Assembly: GCF_003600895.1 (NCBI RefSeq) | Contig: NZ_QYRP01000002.1 | Span: forward strand, 1,178,001 to 1,242,000 | Origin: Nocardioides cavernaquae | Lineage (GTDB): Bacteria > Actinomycetota > Actinomycetes > Propionibacteriales > Nocardioidaceae | Length of the DNA: 64,000 bases | Direction of reading: 5' to 3' | Part shown: positions 37,677 through 47,598 of the stretch, one piece after another | Layout: each line of letters begins with the position of its first letter | How positions within the stretch are numbered: the stretch's first letter is position 1 | The notes under the pieces: generated by a model | Told to the model about the DNA's origin: nothing | Databases searched by the model: none | Seen by the model: the letters and a program-made list of their open reading frames with translations, nothing else | Position numbers and translations under genes: made by a program

Positions 37677-38684
37677 GTGCGCATGCTTCTCGGGGCGGTC
37701 CTCTCCACCGCAGTCCTGACCGGCTGCAGCGCGCCCGCTTCTCCTGGTCCGACGGCTGCGCCCCAGCCGACCGCGGTGCCCCCGGAGCTGCGGCTGCCAG
37801 ACCACCCGACCAGCGACGTCTGGCGCGGGCTGGCCCTCGTTCCGGCGGATGTCGAGGTCGTGACGCTGACCGATCTCGACCAGGTCCGCGCGCGGTTCGG
37901 GGTCCCCGACCTCTCCAGCAACGACACGATGGCCGAGCGGACCGCGTTCTGGGAGCGGGCGGAGCGGGAGGCGTCGCTGCTCACCGAAGGGGTGCTGCGT
38001 CCGGAGGCATCGCGCCTCTGGCTCGACCACGGGATCAGTGAGGACGACGTCGACTGGGAGGTCCACTTCACCGGAGCCTCCGGGAGAGGGTACGTCGTCG
38101 CGTTCCGCCCCGACCTGGACATGAAGCGGGTGCGGTCGGCACTCCAGGAGAGGTCGCTGCGCGGCGCCCGGCTTCTTCCTGAGCAGCACCTGCTCGTGAA
38201 GGGAGCCGCAGAGGACGGCGAACCGGTCTGGGCGGCGGATCCGGTGCTGCCGCAGCTGACCGACGACCAGGCGGAGTCGGCGTACCTGCGACGGGGGTGT
38301 GTCCCGGTCCGGACCGCGCTCGGCGACGACGCGACGTACGACGACATGGAAGCGCTGCTGGCCAAGCAGGACCCGCACCACCTGCGGCCGCTCGAGGCGT
38401 TCTCGGTCTCGTTCCTGGGAGAGATCGTCACCGCGCGGCTCGGCGGTGGGCGCATCGACCTGCTGGACCGTGCCGACCTGAGCGAGGTGTGGCCGCGCAC
38501 GGACGGGGATGCACCGACCTTCCGCGACGGCTACGTCGGAGAGCCGGTGGACGATCCCTCAACGGGCCGGATCGGTTACCAGGTCACCAACCCGCCAGCG
38601 GCGGCAGCGGTCACGCTGGCGGAGTTGTTGCCGTTCGCGGTCTGCAACGACGCCGTGCCGATCGAGGAGCCGACCGGGCTCTGA
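37677..38684 (+). CDS. putative lipoprotein
   Basis: 335 residues with a lipoprotein signal: MRMLLGAVLSTAVLTGCSAPASPGP (lipobox LTGC). The mature part has no family I recognise; the end (GYQVTNPPAAAAVTLAELLPFAVC) and DSD/HF segments suggest an extracellular folded domain. Start is GTG at 37677 or ATG two codons later. First chromosomal gene right of the element. Confidence 0.75.
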   Translation: MRMLLGAVLSTAVLTGCSAPASPGPTAAPQPTAVPPELRLPDHPTSDVWRGLALVPADVEVVTLTDLDQVRARFGVPDLSSNDTMAERTAFWERAEREASLLTEGVLRPEASRLWLDHGISEDDVDWEVHFTGASGRGYVVAFRPDLDMKRVRSALQERSLRGARLLPEQHLLVKGAAEDGEPVWAADPVLPQLTDDQAESAYLRRGCVPVRTALGDDATYDDMEALLAKQDPHHLRPLEAFSVSFLGEIVTARLGGGRIDLLDRADLSEVWPRTDGDAPTFRDGYVGEPVDDPSTGRIGYQVTNPPAAAAVTLAELLPFAVCNDAVPIEEPTGL

Positions 38685-38690
38685 CCCGCG

Positions 38691-39488
38691 TCACGAGAGC
38701 GCGTCGAACTCCGTGGCGTCGTGGGCGGAGAAGATGGTGATCTCCGGGTGGGACGACCGCAGCTCGCGCAGGCGCTCCTGGTTGGTGCGCCGCTGGTCCT
38801 CGTAGACAGCCATGAGCTTCTGGAAGCCGACCAGCCCGAAGTTGAGGACCGGAGGAGTCTCCAGCTCGCCGGCCCAGAAGTAGGAGTCACCCGCGTGGAG
38901 GGTCCAGCTGCCGTCGGGCTGCCGCACCGCGACGCCGGAGTGACCGCGCGTGTGGCCCCGCAGCGGGATCAGCACGATGTCGTCGCCGACGGCCTTGACG
39001 CCCGTGAACCCGAACCAGTCGTCGCCTCCCGCCTCGTGCAGCGCCCACTCGGGTCCGTGGGCCCACTGGCCCGGGATGTAGCGCCGCTTCTCGAGCAGCG
39101 ACTTCGGGGCCATCGCGGCGGTGTGCTCGGCCGCGTCGACGTGGATCCGCGCGCCCGGGAAGTCGCCGATCCCGCCGGCGTGGTCGACATCGAGGTGGGT
39201 CAGGACGACATCCGTCACGTCAACGGCTGCGAAGCCAAGCGCTGCGATCTGGGCCTGAGCGGTCTCGCGGCTGTCGAGCACCGGCCGCACCCCGGCGAGG
39301 AACGGGCGACCGAGCCGGCGCTTGTTGGCGAGGTCCTCCGTGCCGAAGCCGCTGTCGACAAGGACCAGGCCCTCGGGTCGCTCCACGAGGAGGCAGTGGG
39401 AGACCATACGGCGGGGCATCAGCCGGCCGCCGGGGGCAGCGAGCGGGCGCATCGTCCCGCAGTTGAGGTGGTGGATCCGCGTCGTCAT
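38691..39488 (-). CDS. metallo-beta-lactamase-fold hydrolase
   Basis: 265 residues with the MBL zinc motif THLDVDHAGG, then HVDAAEH, HTRGHSGVAV and LHAGDSYF, and the first-strand Asp VLVDSGFGTED. Resembles the AttM/lactonase-like branch, so a lactone or thioester is a plausible substrate; not determinable. Convergent with the lipoprotein and divergent from SURF1. Confidence 0.85.
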   Translation of the reverse strand: MTTRIHHLNCGTMRPLAAPGGRLMPRRMVSHCLLVERPEGLVLVDSGFGTEDLANKRRLGRPFLAGVRPVLDSRETAQAQIAALGFAAVDVTDVVLTHLDVDHAGGIGDFPGARIHVDAAEHTAAMAPKSLLEKRRYIPGQWAHGPEWALHEAGGDDWFGFTGVKAVGDDIVLIPLRGHTRGHSGVAVRQPDGSWTLHAGDSYFWAGELETPPVLNFGLVGFQKLMAVYEDQRRTNQERLRELRSSHPEITIFSAHDATEFDALS

Positions 39489-39510
39489 GCCCCGATCGTA
39501 GGCTTGCGCC

Positions 39511-40284
39511 GTGCCCGACCGCCCGCATCCGCTCCATCCGCGTTACTGGGCGGTCCATCTCCTGGCACTGGCGTGCGTTGCCGCGGCGGTCGCACTCGGA
39601 TACTGGCAGTACGACGCGTGGCACGCGAAGCGGGACGCAGCGGCTCGCGACCTCAGCCAGATCCCCGCCCTGCCGTTGACCCAGGTCATGGGTCCGGACG
39701 ACCCCTTCCCCGGGAAGTACGTGGGCCAGCCGGTCGCGCTGCGCGGCACCTGGGAGCCTGACGGCACCATCCTGATCAGCGGCCGTGAGCGCAACGGGGT
39801 CGACGGCTACTGGGTCGTGACGCCGCTCGAGGTCGGTCCCGGGACCGCGGAGCTGATGGTGGTGCGCGGCTGGGCCGCCTCGCGGACGGATGTTCCGGCG
39901 GCTCCACGCGGAGCGGCTGAGCTCACCGGCTGGCTGCAGCCGGCAGAAGGCACGGGTGCCGTCGACGACGACGCGACCGACGACGTACTCCCGCAGCTGC
40001 GGATCGCCGACGCCCTCCACCACGTCAGCGGCGACCTCTACGGTGCGTACGCCGTGGCTCAGCCCGCGATCGCCACGGCGGGGAGCAACACCGGCACCGA
40101 TGGTCTCGAGCGTGCCGAGCTCGACCAGCTCCCTCCCTCGCCGCGCTTCACCGCGATCCGCAACCTGTTCTACGCGATCGAGTGGTGGTTCTTTGCGGGG
40201 TTCGCGGTCTTCATGTGGTGGCGCTGGCTGAGCGACGACGTGCTGGGTGACGAACCTGACCACCTGCAGGATGACCGGGAGTGA
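39511..40284 (+). CDS. SURF1 family cytochrome oxidase assembly protein
   Basis: 257 residues with the SURF1 layout: an N-terminal TM helix (YWAVHLLALACVAAAVALGYWQY, containing the conserved G-x-WQ), a periplasmic beta-rich domain with LISGRERNGVDGYWVVTPL, and a C-terminal TM helix (WWFFAGFAVFMWWRWL). Assists insertion of haem a in cytochrome aa3 oxidase. GTG start. Confidence 0.92.
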   Translation: MPDRPHPLHPRYWAVHLLALACVAAAVALGYWQYDAWHAKRDAAARDLSQIPALPLTQVMGPDDPFPGKYVGQPVALRGTWEPDGTILISGRERNGVDGYWVVTPLEVGPGTAELMVVRGWAASRTDVPAAPRGAAELTGWLQPAEGTGAVDDDATDDVLPQLRIADALHHVSGDLYGAYAVAQPAIATAGSNTGTDGLERAELDQLPPSPRFTAIRNLFYAIEWWFFAGFAVFMWWRWLSDDVLGDEPDHLQDDRE

Positions 40285-40309
40285 AGCCCTGCCGGGTACC
40301 GTTCTGCGC

Positions 40310-40642
40310 GTGAAGCTCTTCGGTGTCTACAAGGTCCTGGCGTTCGTCGTCGGCGTGCTGCTCATCGTTGGCACCGCCGCCTCGCTGTGCAACTACCTGC
40401 TCGCCGATGGCAGCACTCTGCAGGAGCTGGGCGAGCAGGTCTCGATCGTGTGGATGCTCCACGGCTGGGTCTACATCGTGTACGTCGTGGTCGCGTTCCT
40501 GCTCTCGCAGCGCGCCGGCTGGAAGCTCAGCTTCCTCGGACTGCTGCTGCTCTCCGGCCTCGTGCCGGTGCTGATCTTCTTCGTCGAGCGCAAGGTCGAG
40601 GCGCGCCTGCGCAACGAGAACCCGGAGCTGGTCAGCTCCTGA
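40310..40642 (+). CDS. DUF3817 membrane protein
   Basis: 110 residues with three hydrophobic helices (YKVLAFVVGVLLIVGTAASLC; VSIVWMLHGWVYIVYVVVAFLL; LGLLLLSGLVPVLIFFVERKVE), matching DUF3817, an actinobacterial family that often follows SURF1-like genes. Function unknown. GTG at 40310 preferred; ATG at 40271, overlapping SURF1, is possible. Confidence 0.85.
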   Translation: MKLFGVYKVLAFVVGVLLIVGTAASLCNYLLADGSTLQELGEQVSIVWMLHGWVYIVYVVVAFLLSQRAGWKLSFLGLLLLSGLVPVLIFFVERKVEARLRNENPELVSS

Positions 40643-40674
40643 CCTGCTGACCCGGGGTCAGCCGGCCCGCGAGC

Positions 40675-40710
40675 CAGTCGCCCGGGAGTCAGTCGCCCGG
40701 GAGTCAGTCG
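40675..40710. repeat. 15-bp tandem duplication
   Basis: CAGTCGCCCGGGAGT twice in tandem followed by a partial third copy, ending at the stop codon of the next (minus-strand) gene. Probably slippage. Confidence 0.7.
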
Positions 40711-41027
40711 ATGACCGGGTCCTGGAGTTCTTCGACCTCGTCGATGACGGGTGCCTGCCAGTCGGAGCCACCGCCGAGCAGGCGGCGGATCCCCATGTAC
40801 GCGAGCGCGGCGAGACCGCCGAGCGCGATCAGCTTCTTCACGTTGCCTCCCAGGGGCTTCGGTTCGGTCGACTTCTTGGGCACGGATGCGCCCTTCTCCT
40901 TGGCGATCTTGCGACCCTTGTTCAACATCTTCGGGCCCTTGGTCGCGATCTGGTTGAGCGACTTCTCGATCTGCGGGGCCCACTGGTCGACGAGGTCGAC
41001 CAGGTCCTTGCCCTTGAGCTGTGCCAT
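40704..41027 (-). CDS. small single-pass membrane protein
   Basis: 107 residues: a helical N terminus (GKDLVDLVDQWAPQIEKSLN), a basic Lys-rich middle (KKSTEPKPLGGNVKK), one TM helix (LIALGGLAALAYMGIRRLL) and an acidic tail. No recognised family. Confidence 0.75.
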   Translation of the reverse strand: MAQLKGKDLVDLVDQWAPQIEKSLNQIATKGPKMLNKGRKIAKEKGASVPKKSTEPKPLGGNVKKLIALGGLAALAYMGIRRLLGGGSDWQAPVIDEVEELQDPVID

Positions 41028-41179
41028 GAGTCGATCCTGCCCGACGGGCGGTAACCGCTGCCAGAGTTTTCCGTCCGGGAAGGGCTCGTCAGCAGAGGTG
41101 TGCCGGTCGAGGTTGGCCCGTTGGGTCCCGCCTGCGAAGATCAGGGGGCATCGTCGTACCTCTTTTGCGAAAGGCAGCC

Positions 41180-41695
41180 ATGTCTGACCTGCAGGCCACC
41201 CTCAAGACCACCATGGGTGACATCAAGATCAACCTGTTCCCCAACCACGCTCCGGCCACGGTCGAGAACTTCGTCGGCCTCGCCGAGGGTACGAAGGACT
41301 ACTCCGACGACGCCGGTCGCTCGGGCGAGAAGTACTACGACGGCCTCGGTTTCCACCGCGTCATCGCTGACTTCATGCTCCAGGGCGGTTGCCCGCTCGG
41401 CACCGGCACCGGCGGCCCGGGCTACACGTTCAAGGACGAGTTCCACCCGGAGCTCAACTTCGGCAAGCCCTACCTGCTCGCCATGGCCAACGCCGGCCCG
41501 GGCACCAACGGCTCGCAGTTCTTCATCACCGTTGCGGCCACGCCGTGGCTGAACAACCGCCACACGATCTTCGGTGAGGTCGCCGACCAGGAGTCGCGCG
41601 ACGTCGTCGACGCCATCGGTGTCACCCCTACCGGCCCCGGCGACCGCCCGAAGACCCCCGTGGTCATCGAGTCGGTCGAGATCACCCGCTCCTGA
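41180..41695 (+). CDS. ppiA: peptidyl-prolyl cis-trans isomerase (cyclophilin)
   Basis: 171-residue cyclophilin-type foldase without signal peptide, hence cytoplasmic. Motifs: FHRVIADFMLQGG, ELNFGKPYLLAMANAGPGTNGSQFFIT and NNRHTIFGEV with the catalytic Arg (FHRV) and Phe/Gln residues (GSQFFI). Position before the rhomboid gene matches the Mycobacterium ppiA locus. AAAGG precedes the ATG. Confidence 0.96.
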   Translation: MSDLQATLKTTMGDIKINLFPNHAPATVENFVGLAEGTKDYSDDAGRSGEKYYDGLGFHRVIADFMLQGGCPLGTGTGGPGYTFKDEFHPELNFGKPYLLAMANAGPGTNGSQFFITVAATPWLNNRHTIFGEVADQESRDVVDAIGVTPTGPGDRPKTPVVIESVEITRS

Positions 41696-41735
41696 GCTCA
41701 CGACCCTGAGCGACAACGCTGCCTCCTCAGCCCCG

Positions 41736-42635
41736 GTGTGCCATCGGCACCCGGGGCGGGAGGCGCACATCCGCTGCCAGCGCTGCGAGCGCCCGATCTG
41801 CCCGGACTGCATGCTCCCGGCGGCAGTCGGCTTCCAGTGCCCCTCGTGCGTGAAGGAGGGCGCGAAGTCCACCCGCGCTGGTCGCACGGCGTACGGCGGG
41901 GCGCGCGTCGCCGACCCGACCCTCACCTCCAAGGTGCTGATCGGCATCAACGTGCTGGTGTGGCTGCTGCTGACCGCGACCGGAGGCAACGCGAGTGACT
42001 GGCTCTACCGGCTCGCGCTGATCCCGGTCGGACGCTGTGTCCAGGGCGCCGGCTGGTTCCCCAGCGTCGGCAGCGAACAGATCTGCTCGACGGTTGCACC
42101 TGCCCAGTGGTTCCCCGGTGTCGGTGACGGAGCCTTCTGGCAGCTCCTCACGACGATGTTCACGCACGTCGACCTGATCCACATCGGCTTCAACATGCTC
42201 GCGCTCTGGGTGCTAGGTCCCCAGCTCGAGCTGGCGTTGGGACGGATCCGCTTCCTGGCGCTGTACCTGCTCTCCGGGCTCGCCGGCTCCGCCCTCGTCT
42301 TCTGGTCCGCTGCCGCCGGTGTCCCGACGATCGGCGCCTCCGGCGCGGTCTTCGGCCTGATGGGCGCGTTGCTGATCCTTGCGATCAAGGTGCGCGGCAA
42401 CGTGCAGAACCTGTTGTTCTGGATCGGCATCAATGCCGCGATCACTGTGGTCGGGCGCGGCTTCATCTCCTGGCAGGCCCACCTCGGCGGCTTCCTCGGC
42501 GGACTCGCGCTGATGGCGATCTTCGTCTTCTCGCCCAAGGGCCCGCAGCGGGCCCGCTGGCAGCTCGCCGGCGTCGCGGCGTACGCCGTCGTGGTGGTCG
42601 CCGCGATCGCGGCGCGCTCCCTCGCCCTCGCCTGA
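41736..42635 (+). CDS. rhomboid family intramembrane serine protease
   Basis: About 299 residues. An N-terminal zinc-binding B-box-like domain (CHRHPGREAHIRCQRCERPICPDC..GFQCPSC) precedes six TM helices with catalytic Ser in TIGASGAVFG and His in SWQAHLGGFLGG. Cleaves membrane substrates within the bilayer. Start uncertain: GTG at 41736 begins exactly at the zinc domain; a CTG at 41706 would give LSDNAASS, closer to related proteins. No clear ribosome-binding site for either. Sits 40 bases after ppiA. Confidence 0.88.
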   Translation: MCHRHPGREAHIRCQRCERPICPDCMLPAAVGFQCPSCVKEGAKSTRAGRTAYGGARVADPTLTSKVLIGINVLVWLLLTATGGNASDWLYRLALIPVGRCVQGAGWFPSVGSEQICSTVAPAQWFPGVGDGAFWQLLTTMFTHVDLIHIGFNMLALWVLGPQLELALGRIRFLALYLLSGLAGSALVFWSAAAGVPTIGASGAVFGLMGALLILAIKVRGNVQNLLFWIGINAAITVVGRGFISWQAHLGGFLGGLALMAIFVFSPKGPQRARWQLAGVAAYAVVVVAAIAARSLALA

Positions 42636-42775
42636 CGCCAGACCGACGTCGGCGCGGGCCACCATGCGCGGCCCCGGGCATCTGGGCCCGTCATGGGGTC
42701 GGATGACGGGCCTCTTTCGACGGTCCCGTTGATCTGGGCCCCGCTCTGGCCGTTGGCGCCTGCCCCGGCGACGAG

Positions 42776-42810
42776 GAGTTATCCACACTGTGGATAACTC
42801 CTGTGGATTA
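42776..42810. promoter_or_regulatory. DnaA-box palindrome between rhomboid and crgA
   Basis: TTATCCACA (42779-42787) and TGTGGATAA (42789-42797), both exact DnaA boxes facing each other across one base, extended to a 25-base palindrome with GAG/CTC ends; a further near-box TGTGGATTA follows at 42802-42810. The 318-base gap has no gene. Confidence 0.75.
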
Positions 42811-42851
42811 CTTACACCCCTGTGATTCCGCAGGTCAGAGGCACAAATGCA

Positions 42852-42879
42852 GAACGCCCCGCCGGATGGCGGGGCGTTC
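42852..42879. terminator. hairpin terminator between rhomboid and crgA
   Basis: 12-bp perfect stem GAACGCCCCGCC / GGCGGGGCGTTC with a GGAT loop between converging genes. Confidence 0.75.
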
Positions 42880-42894
42880 AGCTGGACAAGAGTT

Positions 42895-42960
42895 GACGTC
42901 TCGGCCCACCAAGGTTGACGTTTCGGCGGGCCAGAACTGACCTTTCGGCGGGGCTACTCC
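42895..42960. repeat. three tandem 22-bp intergenic repeats (copy B)
   Basis: Units start at 42895, 42917 and 42939 with GACGTCTCGG, GACGTTTCGG and GACCTTTCGG; the middle reads TTTCGGCGGGCCAG. The last unit contains the crgA stop codon. Same 22-base period as copies A and C. Confidence 0.75.
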
Positions 42961-43445
42961 CACTTGGTGGCGTAGGTGAAGCCCACCGCCATGAAGCCGA
43001 TGCCGACCATCAGGTTGAACTGGCCGAGGTCGGAGAGCAGCCAGATGGCGCCGTCGGAACCAGCAGGGCGGTTGGCGAAGACGTAGAACGTGCAGATCCA
43101 GATCAGGCCGACCAGGAAGCAGCCGAGCATGCCGACCAGGACACCGCGGCCCCGGCCCAGCGGCGTCTTCTTGTGTGCGGCGAAGATCAGGCCGAGGTAG
43201 ATCGCGCCGAAGCCGACCGCCCAGTTCCAGGTGTCGAGCTTCTTCATGCCCGGGATCAGGGCCTTCGGCTCCTTGCCCTTCTGGAAGGTCTCCTGCCAGC
43301 CCTGCACGTCGTGCAGGTGCAGCGTCCAGATCACGACCCAGGCGATGCCCGCCACCATCAGCAGCAGCGAGAGCAGGAAACGAACCGAGAAGAGCGGTCC
43401 GGCCGACGGATCGACATACTGCTGATTGGCCTTGAGCTTCGACAC
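42954..43445 (-). CDS. crgA: CrgA-like cell division protein, two CrgA units
   Basis: CrgA is a small divisome membrane protein of actinobacteria, usually about 85-95 residues with two TM helices. This one has 163 residues. The C-terminal half (WICTFYVFANRPAG..LSDLGQFNLMVGIGFMAVGFTYATKW) is a normal CrgA unit; the N-terminal half repeats the pattern (GPLFSVRFLLSLLLMVAGIAWVVIW..LDTWNWAVGFGAIYLGLIFA). Four TM helices in all. This reads as an internal duplication. It keeps the usual place beside DUF881 and pknB. Confidence 0.85.
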   Translation of the reverse strand: MSKLKANQQYVDPSAGPLFSVRFLLSLLLMVAGIAWVVIWTLHLHDVQGWQETFQKGKEPKALIPGMKKLDTWNWAVGFGAIYLGLIFAAHKKTPLGRGRGVLVGMLGCFLVGLIWICTFYVFANRPAGSDGAIWLLSDLGQFNLMVGIGFMAVGFTYATKWE

Positions 43446-43507
43446 GAGGGTCCTCCAGCGATCGGGGCGCCGCGCAGGATCGCGCGACCCCGGCTAGCGT
43501 AGTCGGC

Positions 43508-44314
43508 ATGACCGGCGCACCTGACGCGCCACCCACGGGTGGCGCGCACGAGGGATCTTCCCGCTTCCCGCGGCCATCCCTCCATCGCCCCTCGCTGCGG
43601 CGTCCGTGGGCCGTGGTCACGCCCGTGGTCTTCCTCATGACCGGCGGCCTCTTCGCCGTGAGCGCGGCCAACAGCGAGGGCACCGACCTGCGTCCGGGGC
43701 GCACGACGGACCTGGCCGGTCTGGTCCACGTGGAGGACCAGCACCTGCGCTCCCTCCAGGCCGAGTCGCGCGAGCTCAGCCGGCAGGTCGAGGCACTGAC
43801 CGCCAACTCCAAGGACCTGCGCGTGCGCCAGGCGCAGGCCCAGGCACGGCAGGCGCGCAAGCCCGCGGGTCTCACCAAGGTCAGTGGCCCCGGCATCACG
43901 GTCACCCTGTCCGACGCCCCGCGCGAGGTGCGCGACTCGAGCGACGAGGACATCAACAAGCTTGTCGTGCACCAGCAGGACATCCAGGCCGTCGTCAACG
44001 CGATGTGGGCGGCCGGCGCCACCGCAGTCACCATCGAGGGCCAGCGCGTGGTCACCACCACCGGCATCCAGTGCGCCGGCAGCTCGGTGCAGGTCAACGG
44101 GCTCTACTTCCCGCAGCCCTACGAGATCAGCGCGGTGGGCGACCCGGATGTCCTCGAGGGGCGGATCGCGGTCGACAGCTACCTCGCCGAGTACCGGCGC
44201 CAGTCCGAGCTCAGCAGCATCCAGATCGGCTGGTCGCTGGACCGCGAGGACGACATCGTCGCCCCGGCGTACGCCGGCCTGGTGCGGCCGGCGTACGCGA
44301 AGCCGTTGAGCTGA
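43508..44314 (+). CDS. DUF881 family protein
   Basis: 268 residues with an N-terminal TM helix (PWAVVTPVVFLMTGGLFAVSAANS), a coiled-coil (ESRELSRQVEALTANSKDLRVRQAQAQARQARK), and a DUF881 domain (GPGITVTLSDAPRE..NKLVVHQQDIQAVVNAMWAAGATAVTIEGQRV). Family of the actinobacterial crgA-pknB locus, probably cell-envelope or division related. Divergent from crgA. Confidence 0.9.
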   Translation: MTGAPDAPPTGGAHEGSSRFPRPSLHRPSLRRPWAVVTPVVFLMTGGLFAVSAANSEGTDLRPGRTTDLAGLVHVEDQHLRSLQAESRELSRQVEALTANSKDLRVRQAQAQARQARKPAGLTKVSGPGITVTLSDAPREVRDSSDEDINKLVVHQQDIQAVVNAMWAAGATAVTIEGQRVVTTTGIQCAGSSVQVNGLYFPQPYEISAVGDPDVLEGRIAVDSYLAEYRRQSELSSIQIGWSLDREDDIVAPAYAGLVRPAYAKPLS

Positions 44315-44324
44315 CGCCAGACCT

Positions 44325-44387
44325 GACCTTTCGGCGCACCAGACCTGACTTTTCGGCGCACCAATCCTGGCCTCTCGGCCGCGGGGA

Positions 44388-44390
<3 letters not shown>
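44325..44390. repeat. three tandem 22-bp intergenic repeats (copy C)
   Basis: Units at 44325, 44347 and 44369 start GACCTTTCGGCGCACCAG, GACTTTTCGGCGCACCAA and GGCCTCTCGGCC. They begin directly behind the DUF881 gene and end at the pknB stop codon. Same period as copies A and B. Confidence 0.75.
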
Positions 44391-46151
<1,761 letters not shown>

Positions 46152-46176
46152 GGGTGCTTGTCCTTCGCGCGGTTCA

Positions 46177-47598
46177 TCAGAGGCCGGGGAGCGGGTTGGT
46201 GGGGCTGGTGGTTGCGGCAGTCGTCGGAGCGGTGGTGGCCGTGGTCGGCGACTCCGACGGAGTGGGTGACTCGCTGGGCGTCGGTGCCTCGCCCCAGAAC
46301 CGGACGGTCACGGTCTGGCCCTTGGTCAGCGTGCCCGTCGGGTTGCAGTCGATGACGTCGCCGGCGATCTCGTCGCCGGGGTTGTCCTGCGGCTCGCGGG
46401 CGACCGAGAGGTCACGTCGGGTGATCGAGTCGGCGACGTCGTCGATCTGCCCTGAGCAGACCGTCGCCGGCAGCTCGACGGTGTTGTCGGTGGCGGAGCT
46501 CGTCGTGACCGCAGGGGTCGTCGACGGAGTCTCCGACGGCTCCTGCCCGCTGTCGAGGTTCTGCCACAGCGCCCAGCCGACGAGGACCAGCAGTGCTCCG
46601 AGCAGGATCGCGACCAGCCAGAGCCAGCCACCGCCCTGCTTCTGCACGGGCTGCTCGCCGGAGTACGCCGAGGCGGGAGGCAGTCCGGTGAGCACCGCCG
46701 TGGCGGGCGCGGCCGGAACAACCGGCTTGCCGAGGGAGGTGTCGACCGGAACCGTGTGCGGTGCCAGGGGCGCAACAGCGTCGGGGTCGCGCAGGGCAAC
46801 CGCCAGGGCTGCGCCGTCACGGAACCGGTCCTTCGGATCCTTCGCCAGGCAGCGGTAGACGACAGCGGCCAGGCCCGGCGGCACGTCGGCGGGCAGGTCC
46901 GGCACCGGCTCGCGCACGTGGGCGAGCGCGGTGGCGACGGGGGAGTCGGCGTCGAAGGGACGCCGTCCGGCCAGGCACTCGTAGAGCACCACGCCGAGGG
47001 AGTACACGTCGCTGGCGTAGGACGCCGGTCGACCCTCGGCCTGCTCGGGGGAGAGGTACTGAGGAGTGCCCATCACCTGGCCGGTGCGGGTCAGCGCGAC
47101 GCCGTCACCGGCGCGGGCGATGCCGAAGTCGGTCACCTTCACCTGGCGATCCGGTGTGACCAGCAGGTTGGCAGGCTTCACGTCGCGGTGGACGATGCCG
47201 GCGCGGTGGGCGGCGCCGAGCGCGTCCGCGACCTGGGAGAGCAGTGCCGTGGCCTGGTCGGCCGGCATCGGCTTGCCGCGGCGCAGCAGCGCCGAGAGCG
47301 GCTTGCCGTCGACGAGCTCCATGACCAGGTAGGGACGGTGGGACCCCTGGGTGCTCCGGGAGGCGTCGCCGAAGTCGAAGACGGACGCGATGCCGGGGTG
47401 GTGCAGCGCGGCCGCGTGCCGCGCCTCGGTCTCGAAGCGGGCGCGGAACTCCGGGTCGTCGGCGAGCTCGGTCTTGAGCAGCTTGATCGCAACGGGCCGG
47501 TGCAGGACCGTGTCGGTGCCGCGCCAGACCTCGCCCATGCCACCGGTCGCGATGCGTTCGTCGAGCTGGTAGCGCTCGAGGTCATCGGCGTAGGTCAT
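46177..47598 (-). CDS. pknA: Ser/Thr protein kinase PknA
   Basis: 473 residues: kinase domain (DERIATGGMGEVWRGTDTVLHRPVAIKLLK; HRDVKPANLLVTPDRQVKVTDFGIAR), TM helix (LWLVAILLGALLVLVGWALW) and an extracellular region with one PASTA-like module (TVELPATVCSGQIDDVADSI..). Phosphorylates cell division proteins together with PknB. The ATG overlaps the pbpA stop; a longer open frame upstream belongs to pbpA sequence and is not coding. Confidence 0.95.
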   Translation of the reverse strand: MTYADDLERYQLDERIATGGMGEVWRGTDTVLHRPVAIKLLKTELADDPEFRARFETEARHAAALHHPGIASVFDFGDASRSTQGSHRPYLVMELVDGKPLSALLRRGKPMPADQATALLSQVADALGAAHRAGIVHRDVKPANLLVTPDRQVKVTDFGIARAGDGVALTRTGQVMGTPQYLSPEQAEGRPASYASDVYSLGVVLYECLAGRRPFDADSPVATALAHVREPVPDLPADVPPGLAAVVYRCLAKDPKDRFRDGAALAVALRDPDAVAPLAPHTVPVDTSLGKPVVPAAPATAVLTGLPPASAYSGEQPVQKQGGGWLWLVAILLGALLVLVGWALWQNLDSGQEPSETPSTTPAVTTSSATDNTVELPATVCSGQIDDVADSITRRDLSVAREPQDNPGDEIAGDVIDCNPTGTLTKGQTVTVRFWGEAPTPSESPTPSESPTTATTAPTTAATTSPTNPLPGL

